From NCBI GenBank assembly GCA_965249035.1, contig CBDFKV010000004.1, forward strand, positions 89,624-153,623: a DNA stretch of 64,000 nt. The letters are read 5' to 3'. Both the position numbers and the translations under genes were made by a program. Under the pieces are notes generated by a model. The model was given only the letters and a program-made list of their open reading frames with translations, did not search any database and was not told where the DNA came from. The DNA comes from CBDFKV01 sp965249035 (GTDB taxonomy: Bacteria; Pseudomonadota; Gammaproteobacteria; Arenicellales; Poriferihabitantaceae). Positions 17,065 to 25,283 of the stretch are shown in pieces (position 1 is the first letter of the stretch; each line of letters starts with the position of its first letter).

Positions 17065-18039
17065 CTACTGGCTTAAATCTTTATAGGCTGCCGGTACATT
17101 CAGCCCCGGGTGCACCCAACCAAATAGGGCATAGCCTGCGAAATCTGGCAAGGTGACTTTAGCAACCGTTTCTTCTAATGTAAGCCCTTCCTTGATCGCT
17201 ACTTGTACGCCAGTTTTTACTGCCTCCAAATAATCGATGTGCCATTTGATGTCTTCCCGTCCCATTACTGAGCCATGCCCCGGAACAATGCGCGCATCAG
17301 TTGGCAGGAATTCATACACTTTCGCCAAGGTGTCGAGCGTCTCCAGCAAGTGCCCATCCAGCAACCATGGCAGTGAGGGCTTGATCGTAATAATGGGATT
17401 ACCGGACCACATGACTTTTGCTTGCGGCTCCCACACGAACAAATCGCCACCGGTTTGTGCGAAGCCAAAATCGATGATTTGTACGGTTTTTCCACCCAAA
17501 TCAACACTCAGGCTGCCGCCCGTCGGAATCAGCAAGTCTCCGGTACGCGGGACGATTTCCTCAATCCCTCTACCTTCTCCAAAATTCTGGATCATGAATT
17601 GAGTATCTGCCTCGAAATGCTCATTGATATAGTCTTTCGCATGGCTGTGCTGGATTACTAGAGTGCCCTCAGGCAGGTACATATTGCCGTAAGAATGGTC
17701 GCCGTGAAAGCTGGTGTTGACCGCATAAACAATGGGTTTATCAGTCACTTCAGCAATCAACTGCCGCGCCTGAGCATTCAGCCGCTGGTTGAGCATCGTA
17801 TCAACCATCAATACCCCGTTGTCCCCAACCACAAAGCCGCCACTGGTTGCCACCGGTCGGCCCTGGCTTTCCAATTCTTTGGCATCACTGGGATAATACG
17901 CATACACGCCATCGGTCAGCTGCTCAGATACTAGCTCGACGGTGTTACCGTCCCAGACGGGCCCATCGCCAAAGCTCGTGTGCGCCATCATTACAAGGCT
18001 TAGCGCCAGTAATGGTTGTGTTATCGTTAGTTTTCTCAT
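17065..18039 (-). CDS. exported metallo-beta-lactamase-fold protein with altered metal site
   Basis: 324 residues with a signal peptide (MRKLTITQPLLALSLVMMAHTSFG). The fold is clear: GFVVGDNGVLMVDT, VYAVNTSFHGDHSYGN (residues 103-119), FGFAQTGGDLFVWE and IVPGHGSVMG. However, the first His of HxHxDH is Ser110, the His of the GHT-type motif is Gln195 and the bridging Asp of the GD motif is Asn214. His112, Asp114, His115 and His255 remain. It may bind one metal ion, use other ligands, or be catalytically different. It converges on the YeeE/YedE pair. Confidence 0.8.
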   Translation of the reverse strand: MRKLTITQPLLALSLVMMAHTSFGDGPVWDGNTVELVSEQLTDGVYAYYPSDAKELESQGRPVATSGGFVVGDNGVLMVDTMLNQRLNAQARQLIAEVTDKPIVYAVNTSFHGDHSYGNMYLPEGTLVIQHSHAKDYINEHFEADTQFMIQNFGEGRGIEEIVPRTGDLLIPTGGSLSVDLGGKTVQIIDFGFAQTGGDLFVWEPQAKVMWSGNPIITIKPSLPWLLDGHLLETLDTLAKVYEFLPTDARIVPGHGSVMGREDIKWHIDYLEAVKTGVQVAIKEGLTLEETVAKVTLPDFAGYALFGWVHPGLNVPAAYKDLSQ

Positions 18040-18110
18040 GTCTCTTCCTCTGTGTTATTTACGTACAAAATTGGGTTTTGGGCCTATCTTCATCAAGCCT
18101 AGCGCTTTGA

Positions 18111-18809
18111 TCAAATACCGGGTAAATCGAATATCAATGCTTCCAGTGCGGCGTTTGCTAGAATCTGTTTTATAGGTTCGTCAACCACGCCCAATGCGTC
18201 ACCTGCTTTGAGCTTCTGGCCGTTGATTACGGCGGAGCCTTTAACAATTTGGATATAAATCGCGCGCTGGGTGGATGAACCTGCAAAGTCACTGGTTTCT
18301 CCCTTTTCTAGCAGGAGCCGATGCAACCAGGCATTTTGGCGAATCTTTAGACTACCCGCCAATCCATCAGGCGATACCAAAGTCGTCAACCCCGGCACCG
18401 GTGGGAACGATTTTTGTGTGTAACCTGGCTGGGCATCCACCACATTAGGCTTAATCCATATTTGTAACAGCTCCAGGGGTGTATCGCTAGACGGATTAAA
18501 TTCACTGTGCGCGATCCCACTGCCGGCACTCATGACCTGGATTTCACCCGCTTTGATTTGTCCTTCACCTCCAGTGCTATCTTGGTGAGCAATCGTGCCA
18601 CTGGTGACATAGGTGATGATTTCCATGTTGTCATGAGGGTGGGTCGGAAAGCCTGAGTCGGGCGCGAAGGTGTCCTGATTAATCACGCGTAACGCTGAAA
18701 ATCCCATATGAGCTTGGTCTAAATAACCCGCAAATGAGAAACTATGTCGTGCTGTCAGCCAGTCATTTTGCATGGTGCCGCGCTCTTCGCCTTTTCTTAA
18801 GTAATTCAT
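18111..18809 (-). CDS. pirin family protein (YhaK type)
   Basis: 232 residues of bicupin. The iron-binding motif is PTHPHDNMEIITYV with a later Glu/His in GSGIAHSEFN; the second cupin begins near residue 150. Pirins of this group include quercetin 2,3-dioxygenases and redox sensors. It is divergent from a LysR-type regulator 103 bases away, which is the usual layout for a regulator and its target. Confidence 0.9.
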   Translation of the reverse strand: MNYLRKGEERGTMQNDWLTARHSFSFAGYLDQAHMGFSALRVINQDTFAPDSGFPTHPHDNMEIITYVTSGTIAHQDSTGGEGQIKAGEIQVMSAGSGIAHSEFNPSSDTPLELLQIWIKPNVVDAQPGYTQKSFPPVPGLTTLVSPDGLAGSLKIRQNAWLHRLLLEKGETSDFAGSSTQRAIYIQIVKGSAVINGQKLKAGDALGVVDEPIKQILANAALEALIFDLPGI

Positions 18810-18912
18810 ACTTACCTCTACAATTGAACAATGCCCACATTCTATTGGTGTTAATATAATTAATAAATGGGTAAATTATTAATAGACTGTTTCTCTACAG
18901 GAAACTATTTAT
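18810..18912. promoter_or_regulatory. divergent promoter region between pirin and LysR genes
   Basis: A 103-base AT-rich intergenic region. The stretch 18850-18892 contains TTAATATAATTAATAAAT and a similar TAAATTATTAATAG, compatible with T-N11-A LysR sites and promoters for both genes. Exact sites cannot be assigned by eye. Confidence 0.4.
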
Positions 18913-19836
18913 ATGGATAAATTCTCTGCTATGCGGCTTTATTGCCGAATCATAGAAACCGGGCATTTAAGTGCTGCCGCCGATGACCTGAATTTGGCCA
19001 AAGGCACGGTCAGCAAACAACTGGCGCAATTAGAAGCCTACCTTGGCGGGCGCTTACTCAACCGTACCACGCGCAAGCTGACTCCCACTGAAGCGGGCTT
19101 GGTCTATTACGAAAAAGCCAAATCGATTCTGGAAGCGGTTGAAGAATCTGAATGCGTGATCAATGGCCTAACCCATGAACCCCGCGGAACCTTAAAAATC
19201 ACTGCACCAATGTCCTTTGGTACACTCTATTTGGCACCGCTGCTCGCACGCTACCATCAAGCTTTCCCGCAGGTGGAAGTCAAACTGAGTCTGTATGATC
19301 GTCAGGTTGACCCGATTGAAGAGGGCTATGATCTGGTCATCCGCATCGCTGAATTACGGGACTCCACGTTGATTGCACGTCGGTTGGCGACCTGCCACCG
19401 AGTGATCTGTGCATCACCGGATTACTTGGCCATAAATGGCATGCCTGAAACCCCGGAAGCACTCGAAGACCACGCCTGTATCCTCTATAGCTATCAACGT
19501 ACTTCCAGTGGAAAGCGGTGGGATTTAATCAACCGCGAGGGCGAAAAAACCCGAGTAGCTGTCAGCGGTCCCCTTAGCACAAATAATGGGGAACTCATTT
19601 GTGAGACGCTAATTAACGGCATGGGTGTCGCCTACTTACCAACCTTTATCGTTGGCGATGCGATTCGCGGTGGTAAGTTGCAGATCATTCTGCCTGACTG
19701 GCGTCCAAAGCCTATTGATATCTCGGTGTTGTACGCCTCGAATAAGCATTTATCCGCTAAGGTCCGAACCTTTGTTGATTTTGCAGTTGCTCAGTACCAA
19801 GGTCTACCACCCTGGGATCAAGGGCTCGCACTGTAA
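18913..19836 (+). CDS. LysR-family transcriptional regulator
   Basis: 307 residues. Winged helix-turn-helix at 1-60 (FCRIIETGHLSAAADDLNLAKGTVSKQLAQLEAYLGGRLLNRTTRKLTPTEAG pattern, with AKGTVSKQL the recognition helix) and a substrate-binding domain from about residue 90 (GTLKITAPMSFGTLYLAPLL). It belongs to the CrgA/DmlR-like group. It likely represses or activates the divergent pirin gene in response to an unknown small molecule. Confidence 0.93.
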   Translation: MDKFSAMRLYCRIIETGHLSAAADDLNLAKGTVSKQLAQLEAYLGGRLLNRTTRKLTPTEAGLVYYEKAKSILEAVEESECVINGLTHEPRGTLKITAPMSFGTLYLAPLLARYHQAFPQVEVKLSLYDRQVDPIEEGYDLVIRIAELRDSTLIARRLATCHRVICASPDYLAINGMPETPEALEDHACILYSYQRTSSGKRWDLINREGEKTRVAVSGPLSTNNGELICETLINGMGVAYLPTFIVGDAIRGGKLQIILPDWRPKPIDISVLYASNKHLSAKVRTFVDFAVAQYQGLPPWDQGLAL

Positions 19837-19897
19837 GTACGATAACCCCTGTCCCGTTCCTGGCGATCTTTACTAGAGCGTGTATGATAATGACCCC

Positions 19898-20101
19898 ATG
19901 AAAAATTCGACCTTATTGAAAACGGGCATTATTGGCACAGTGCTGACAGTTGTGTGTTGCTTCACCCCCTTACTCACTGTCCTGCTCGGCGTGGTTGGCT
20001 TATCCGCCGTAACTGGCTATCTGGATAGTGTTCTGATCCCGGCGTTACTGATATTTATTGCCATCACTATTTATGCCCTATGGAAACGATTAAAAAAATA
20101 A
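19898..20101 (+). CDS. merF: mercuric transport protein MerF
   Basis: 67 residues from the ATG at 19898. Two membrane helices, with LTVVCCFTPLLTVLLGVVGLSAVTGYLD carrying the vicinal Cys pair that passes Hg(II) across the inner membrane and the family GVVGLSA motif. MerF normally hands mercury to MerA, but no merA, merT or merP gene is in the window. The second Cys pair near the C-terminus seen in plasmid MerF is absent (ends WKRLKK). The last 22 bases overlap the next gene. Confidence 0.85.
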   Translation: MKNSTLLKTGIIGTVLTVVCCFTPLLTVLLGVVGLSAVTGYLDSVLIPALLIFIAITIYALWKRLKK

Positions 20102-20313
20102 TTCTGGAATCCACCATCACTTGCCCGCACTGTGGTCACCGCGAAACTGACACCATGCCCACTAACGCTTGCCAGTGGTTTTATGATTGCAAAGGTTGTG
20201 GTGCTTTGCTGAAACCCAAGCAGGGTGACTGCTGTGTTTATTGCTCCTACGGCACCGTGCCCTGTCCACCGATTCAGGGGGATGATCCCTGCTGTACCAT
20301 TCTTCCAGGCTGA
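20080..20313 (+). CDS. small Cys-rich GDCCVxC-domain protein
   Basis: 77 residues with many cysteines. TCPHCGHRETDTMPTNACQ resembles a zinc ribbon, followed by CKGCGALLKPKQGDCC and VYCSYGTVPCPPIQ, the signature after which the GDCCVxC family is named. Some relatives have selenocysteine in that motif; here all positions are Cys. The overlap with merF shows translational coupling and suggests a role in mercury or other soft-metal handling. Function is not established. Confidence 0.82.
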   Translation: METIKKIILESTITCPHCGHRETDTMPTNACQWFYDCKGCGALLKPKQGDCCVYCSYGTVPCPPIQGDDPCCTILPG

Positions 20314-20465
20314 CCCCCAAAGATTAATGAGGCCAATGGGTCGGGCTTGATTGAAAAAGGTTCTCCATATGATCAGAAACTCGCCGGTATGTGACATTAT
20401 GCCGCATTGCAGTTTGAAGGTTAAACTTGCAAACTTATTCTCATCTGAATATTGAGTCATACACT

Positions 20466-20930
20466 ATGAACAAAAAATGCTTATTTGCGATTGGGGCACT
20501 GCTGTTGGTAATCGTTGGCGGTGCCTATAAATTTCTGATTCAAGGCAGTGTTTCACACAGTTCAGATGGCCGTATGGCCATTCATATGAATGCGGCGGAA
20601 AGAGATTTAGTGCTGGCAGAAATGCGCGCCTTTTTGCTGGGGGTTCAGCAAATTACCCAGGGTGTAACTAGCGATGATATGGTGCTGGTAGCTACTGCTG
20701 CTACGGCTGTAGGTCAGGCGGCGCAGGCTGGTGTGCCTGTGGCATTAATGGGGAAATTACCGATTGCATTCAAAAAGCTGGGGCTAGATACCCATCAGCA
20801 ATTCGATTTATTGGCGCTGGATGCCGAGTCAATAGGCGATGGCCAACATACCCTCGAACAGCTCGCCAAGCTAATGGAGAATTGTGTGGCTTGCCACGCC
20901 GCACATCGCATTGAAGTAACCGAAAACTAG
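20466..20930 (+). CDS. membrane-anchored or secreted c-type cytochrome (single CxxCH)
   Basis: 154 residues from the ATG at 20466. One N-terminal hydrophobic segment (LFAIGALLLVIVGGAYKFLI) acts as anchor or signal. The body is helical and the haem site MENCVACHAAHRI is close to the C-terminus, the layout of four-helix cytochrome c' type proteins. It lies 152 bases after the Cys-rich gene on the same strand, so it may or may not belong to that unit. Confidence 0.75.
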   Translation: MNKKCLFAIGALLLVIVGGAYKFLIQGSVSHSSDGRMAIHMNAAERDLVLAEMRAFLLGVQQITQGVTSDDMVLVATAATAVGQAAQAGVPVALMGKLPIAFKKLGLDTHQQFDLLALDAESIGDGQHTLEQLAKLMENCVACHAAHRIEVTEN

Positions 20931-20950
20931 GCCCCTTCGGGGCTCTTAGC
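20930..20950. terminator. hairpin between convergent cytochrome and YHS genes
   Basis: AGCCCC/GGGGCT-type stem (GCCCC TTC GGGGC) immediately after the cytochrome stop. A short T tract follows on either strand (CTCTTA plus, AGTTTTC minus), so it may work in both directions. Confidence 0.6.
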
Positions 20951-20989
20951 ATTTCACTGCCCAGGTTATTCTAGGCTATTGATCCTAGG

Positions 20990-21475
20990 CTATTGATTGG
21001 CTATGATTTCTTGCCAAGCCTTATCCGCTTCTTTTTTGTAGGTTACATAATCACCATCTAACCAGCGGTCGCGGCCACGCGCTGCATAGAACAGATATAG
21101 TTGATCATCGAATATCTGCCAATGCGTTCCATCCGTCTTAATTAGGCCTTCACCTAGACTTAGCGCATTGGCACAATGACCGTTATAGGCTGGCGCATAC
21201 TTTTCGGGGGTTGCCTCAAATTGCCGTGCATTGTCAGCGTTGGAAAAATACCATTTCGCGCCTTTGTATTTAACCAAGAACTGCTGGCTGCCCTCAATTG
21301 CAGTGTGGCCCACCGCCGAAGCTTCTGAATGATACGCCACACTGTCATGACCTTCTATCGCAACCCCGCCAAATAAGCTTTTGCTGACGGGCTCGGCTGC
21401 GTGCGCGGTAGTACTCAATGCTATAAAAAATAATGCGCTCAAGAGCGCGGAATAGATTCGCTTAACTTTCATCAT
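20990..21475 (-). CDS. exported YHS-domain protein
   Basis: 161 residues, signal peptide MMKVKRIYSALLSALFFIALSTTAHA. The YHS-like part is VAIEGHDSVAYH then FLVKYKGAKWYFSNADNARQFEATPEKYAPAYNGHCANA, as in the family found with copper or other metal functions. WQIFDDQLYLFY follows. The exact role is unknown. It converges on the mercury/cytochrome cluster, which may be chance or a metal-handling neighbourhood. Confidence 0.85.
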   Translation of the reverse strand: MMKVKRIYSALLSALFFIALSTTAHAAEPVSKSLFGGVAIEGHDSVAYHSEASAVGHTAIEGSQQFLVKYKGAKWYFSNADNARQFEATPEKYAPAYNGHCANALSLGEGLIKTDGTHWQIFDDQLYLFYAARGRDRWLDGDYVTYKKEADKAWQEIIANQ

Positions 21476-21733
21476 TTATTGGATTAATCAATGGTTGAAT
21501 ATCTGGGCACTTGGACATCACTCACTGCAAATAGTTTACTCTGGGGCACCTTCCAAGATTAAAAAAATACCCGTAGCCAAGGATTGGCTAGCCCGCATAG
21601 TCGATAACGGTGTGCCTGGACCATACCTCCACCTTCACCAAGACTTGCAATTGTGTCGCCTGAAACCCACTTAAACAAAGGCAGGGAGTGACCTAACTTC
21701 CTCTTTATTTTCTAAATATCAGGAGCCACACCT

Positions 21734-22126
21734 ATGTTTGACCCAATCAGTATTCCTTACGGTTGCGTGATGCTGTTCAACGTCGTTGACCTAAAAGAGG
21801 GCGTCACTGCAGAAGATGTTGAGCTCGCCATGGGCGAAATGTGTAACGTCGTGAAAAACACTTATGGCAACGACGAGGGCGGGTTTATTGCTGGCCAAGT
21901 GTTTAAATACACAGGCTTTTTGTCTACAGAAGGTTCATTTTCTGACAAACCTAAAATCAAACAGGGTGAGATCGCCATCGTGACTTACTGGAAGTCCTTT
22001 GATCAGCACGAAAAATCCCATGCTGATAAAGCGTTCAAGGAAAAGTTTGATGCACTGGTCGAGTTTTGCGATGAAACCTATGAGCTAGGCTACGAAATGC
22101 TGTGGCAGGGCGTGCCTGAAGAATAG
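21734..22126 (+). CDS. small dimeric alpha/beta-barrel protein, ABM-like
   Basis: 130 residues. CVMLFNVVDLKEGVTAEDVELAMGEM opens like a beta-alpha ferredoxin-type fold; IVTYWKSFDQHEKSHADKAFKEKFDAL is the pattern of antibiotic-biosynthesis-monooxygenase-like (ABM) proteins. A good AGGAG lies 8 bases before the ATG. No operon partner. Substrate and activity unknown. Confidence 0.65.
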   Translation: MFDPISIPYGCVMLFNVVDLKEGVTAEDVELAMGEMCNVVKNTYGNDEGGFIAGQVFKYTGFLSTEGSFSDKPKIKQGEIAIVTYWKSFDQHEKSHADKAFKEKFDALVEFCDETYELGYEMLWQGVPEE

Positions 22127-22184
22127 TGGTGAGTTGAGCTAGGGTGCTAGCTTGAATTCCATCGCTACAACCCTGATTACGGGT

Positions 22185-22931
22185 TCAGCGCTGTTCTGTC
22201 AACCGATGGCTATATAGTGTCTCGTAATAGGGTCGTGCCTGCTCGGCAATGGCCTCTAGCCGGGGGTCAAGCGTGACCTCCCGCTTAACATAGGGTTTGA
22301 ACCCGGTCGATTGATTCACTGAGTCGTACCAGTGTTTGGCCCAGATACCATCACTATCGCGCGAACCGGGAGGCCAAGACAGCATATTTGCATCAAACAC
22401 GATGTCCAGCTGTTCGCATAGCTGGGTCAATAACGATGCTGGGTGATTAAGCACGTCTTGCGCATCCAGTATCGGTGGCATCGTGTCACTATGTTGTATC
22501 ACCCGCTCAAATATCTCCACCTGTTGCCAAAAACCAATATCGTCTAGTGTCACCGACTCCCGCTCTTTGGCGTACGACGCCACGACCTCGTGCGGGTCCC
22601 AAATAAAAAAACAATGCTCGACTTGAGCAAACCAATCCTGATCAATGTGAGAAAATAAATGGTGAGTCATGTGCTTTTGGTAATGGATCTGCTTACCTGA
22701 CGTTAGTGGCGCCATCATTTGCTCAACCGCGGTTTGCCAATCAGGGCCCTGCGCAGCAATTACTTCGTCCCCACCCGGGTGAGCCAAGCCGGTATGATGC
22801 AGATAGTGTCCATACAGCGGCTCATCATAAACGACCGTATCCGGGCGGTTTTCCCACGACCGCATCATGGCGGTGGATATGTTGCGTGGCCCAGACCACA
22901 TCACAATTATTTTGTGTGGCAGCTGATTCAT
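22185..22931 (-). CDS. sulfotransferase-like protein paired with a class IV aminotransferase
   Basis: 248 residues. IIVMWSGPRNISTAMMRSWENRP is a 5'-PSB/P-loop-like motif of the sulfotransferase fold, and VYDEPLYGHYL follows as in this subgroup. Eight bases after the aminotransferase gene, so surely cotranscribed. Relatives of the two proteins are fused in plant branched-chain-aminotransferase-like proteins (established for Arabidopsis BCAT-like proteins, from memory), which supports a joint function. The substrate is unknown; the motif could bind PAPS or another nucleotide. Confidence 0.78.
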   Translation of the reverse strand: MNQLPHKIIVMWSGPRNISTAMMRSWENRPDTVVYDEPLYGHYLHHTGLAHPGGDEVIAAQGPDWQTAVEQMMAPLTSGKQIHYQKHMTHHLFSHIDQDWFAQVEHCFFIWDPHEVVASYAKERESVTLDDIGFWQQVEIFERVIQHSDTMPPILDAQDVLNHPASLLTQLCEQLDIVFDANMLSWPPGSRDSDGIWAKHWYDSVNQSTGFKPYVKREVTLDPRLEAIAEQARPYYETLYSHRLTEQR

Positions 22932-22938
22932 CGTTAGT

Positions 22939-23850
22939 TTATTGGGCTTGGCTTTCGGTCAACGCTTGATACAAGCCTTGCAGACGCGCGATCATCGGCC
23001 GTGCGCTAGAGCTGCCGATCGTGCGCCCGTCGACTTCAGAAACAGGGATGACGCCGGCGTAGGTGCCGGTCACAAAGGCTTCGTCGGCATCATACACTTC
23101 GGTTAGGCTGAAATTCTTTTCATAGCAGGCGATATTATTATCCCGGCACAGGCTAAGCACGTGCCCTCGAGTGATCCCGCCGAGGCAATAATCACCGCTG
23201 GAGGTCCACACTTCGCCCTCTCGGACAATGAAAAAATGGGTGGAGTTGCACGTCGCTACAAACCCGTGCGGGTCAAGCATCAGCGCTTCGTCCGCTCCGG
23301 CCTTAGTCGCTTGAATGCAGGCACTGATACAGTTCAATTTGGAGTGGCTATTGAGCTTGGGGTCTTGAACATCAGGATAGCCACGGCGCACGTGCACAGT
23401 AAATAAACGCACACCCTGCTCGACGGTCTCTTTTTGTGGCTGTTTGTGTTCAGCAATAATCACTATTGTCGCCGCTGTAATCGTCACACGCGGATCTTGA
23501 TAAGGCGTTGACTTAACTCCGCGGCTAGCCATTAAGCGAATATGCACGCCGTCTCGCATCGAGTTGGCCTCAAGCGTTTGATACAAGCGCTCGGTCAATG
23601 CTTGATCATTAAGGCCCAGCTCAAAGTCCAAAGCTTTAGCGCCTTGGCGCAAACGTTTCAGGTGATCTTGCAGAAACAGGATATGGCCGTGATGCACACG
23701 CAGTCCTTCCCACACGCCATCGCCCAGTACAAAACCACTGTCGAAAACCGAAACCTTGGCCTGATCACGGGGTGTTAGCTCGCCATTGATGTTGATTAGA
23801 ATATCAGCGTTGCGCGTATCTTCTTGCTGCGTATGGGTTCCCGTAGCCAT
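22939..23850 (-). CDS. PLP-dependent class IV aminotransferase
   Basis: 303 residues. Class IV motifs: VFDSGFVLGDGVWEGLRV, catalytic Lys in LNSHSKLNCI, EALMLDPHGFVATCNSTHFFIV and GGITRGHVLSL. It resembles branched-chain and D-amino-acid aminotransferases; substrate side-chain preference cannot be read. Middle gene of a three-gene operon, between an ABM-like gene 24 bases upstream and the sulfotransferase-like gene. Confidence 0.88.
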   Translation of the reverse strand: MATGTHTQQEDTRNADILININGELTPRDQAKVSVFDSGFVLGDGVWEGLRVHHGHILFLQDHLKRLRQGAKALDFELGLNDQALTERLYQTLEANSMRDGVHIRLMASRGVKSTPYQDPRVTITAATIVIIAEHKQPQKETVEQGVRLFTVHVRRGYPDVQDPKLNSHSKLNCISACIQATKAGADEALMLDPHGFVATCNSTHFFIVREGEVWTSSGDYCLGGITRGHVLSLCRDNNIACYEKNFSLTEVYDADEAFVTGTYAGVIPVSEVDGRTIGSSSARPMIARLQGLYQALTESQAQ

Positions 23851-23874
23851 ATTCGACCCTAGTTAAATAGCGTT

Positions 23875-24237
23875 TTAGCGACGAAACCCATATTCCAGCT
23901 CAAAGAACTGTGGCTTTAAGCCAGCCAAAGGTTCGCGTAATTGAGCCAGTTGGCTAGACGGGCCGTGTATTTCAAGACGGCTCAATTCAGAGATTTGAAA
24001 GGCTTGTTTGAGCAAATCACCGACATTATCAAGGTGGTGTAACAATCCGGCGGCGTCCTCATAACCCTCGCGGCAATGCGCGATCTGACCGTCAAAACTA
24101 AAACCATAATACAAACACTGAGCTTCTGTTTGTGTTTGGGCGACAAATTGATCGCACAAGGCTTTGAATTCGTCGAGCTTGCCATCAGCGATCTCAAAAT
24201 AGGGCACGATGGTACAGCAGGTATCTTCGGTGGCCAT
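23875..24237 (-). CDS. small ABM-like monooxygenase-fold protein
   Basis: 120 residues. CCTIVPYFEIADGKLDEFKALCDQFVAQTQTEAQCLYYGFSFDG is the first half of an ABM/Dabb-type ferredoxin-like domain, with REGYEDAAGLLHHLDNVG the second helix. GAGGAGAAATTC before the ATG is a strong Shine-Dalgarno. First gene of the operon with the aminotransferase and the sulfotransferase-like gene. Possibly a small-molecule oxygenase or a binding protein. Confidence 0.78.
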   Translation of the reverse strand: MATEDTCCTIVPYFEIADGKLDEFKALCDQFVAQTQTEAQCLYYGFSFDGQIAHCREGYEDAAGLLHHLDNVGDLLKQAFQISELSRLEIHGPSSQLAQLREPLAGLKPQFFELEYGFRR

Positions 24238-24332
24238 GAATTTCTCCTCTGGTTAAATGATTAGCGCTATTGTCATTGCGCGTAATCTTACATCAAGCCT
24301 TCCTATGAAGTGAAACGGTCATGAGGCCTAAC

Positions 24333-25154
24333 TTATCGCCACAGCAGGCTGGTGACTTTTTTGCCCATGATTGCTTGATTGAAAACCACCTCAGCCCTTG
24401 GTGTTTCAGCAGCGGCCACACCAAAACACACGTGCAAAGGCAGTAAATGTTCTTCTCTAGGGTGGCAGAACGGCGCCGTTGGAGCGTGTTTCCAATCGAT
24501 TAGACGTTGTTCTCGCTCAGCGGCTGAAATATCTGCTAGGGCGCAAGTTTGTCTCAACCAATGATCAAATTCATTGGCCTGATGATCGCTATCGGCGCTG
24601 GGGGTGAAAAATTCTCTCATGTTATGAAAGGACATGCCCGATCCGATAATTAATACATTGTCTTGGCGTAGGCTAGCGATTGCTTTGCCTAGTGCTATAT
24701 GCCGAGCTGGGTCTAGACTTGTTAACAGTGATAATTGGACGCAGGGAATATCAGCTTCTGGATACATCAATTTGAGAGGGACAAACATTCCGTGATCAAA
24801 ACCACGCTGCCCATCCAGCCGAGCCTCAAGCCCCGCATTGTGAATAAGTTGCTGGACATGGCTCGCCAACTTCTGATCACCCGGCGCCGGATACTGAATC
24901 TGATAGGACTCCGCCGGAAATCCAGAATAATCATAAATGATCTCTGGTTGGCGGGCGCTAGTTATCGTAGCTTGCTGCTCTTCCCAATGTGCACTGATCA
25001 TCACAATCGACTTAGGCTTGCCTAACTCAGCCGCGATCTTGCTTAAGAAATCGACCATAGATTGATGATTGTCGTCACCCAAAAGCGGTAAAGGGCCACC
25101 ACCGTGCGGCAGATACAAAACCGGGGCTCTGGCGATTATTTCTTTATTTGGCAT
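24333..25154 (-). CDS. LigB-type extradiol dioxygenase (YgiD family)
   Basis: 273 residues. Metal-binding and catalytic segments of the class III extradiol family: YLPHGGGPLPLLG, MISAHWEE, RGFDHGMFVPLKLMYP, and HPREEHLLPLHVCFG near the C-terminus. E. coli YgiD has DOPA 4,5-dioxygenase activity. Here the physiological catechol is unknown. It is monocistronic. Confidence 0.9.
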   Translation of the reverse strand: MPNKEIIARAPVLYLPHGGGPLPLLGDDNHQSMVDFLSKIAAELGKPKSIVMISAHWEEQQATITSARQPEIIYDYSGFPAESYQIQYPAPGDQKLASHVQQLIHNAGLEARLDGQRGFDHGMFVPLKLMYPEADIPCVQLSLLTSLDPARHIALGKAIASLRQDNVLIIGSGMSFHNMREFFTPSADSDHQANEFDHWLRQTCALADISAAEREQRLIDWKHAPTAPFCHPREEHLLPLHVCFGVAAAETPRAEVVFNQAIMGKKVTSLLWR

Positions 25155-25283
25155 GGATACTTAAGTCAGATACGAGAATTCAGCCTTGATTCTACACAGA
25201 TTAACTGACCTTGGTGGTCAACTGCCCCTGCATAGCCTATGGTTTACAATAGGACTTTCTAATCGGATTCAACCGCTCGAGTT

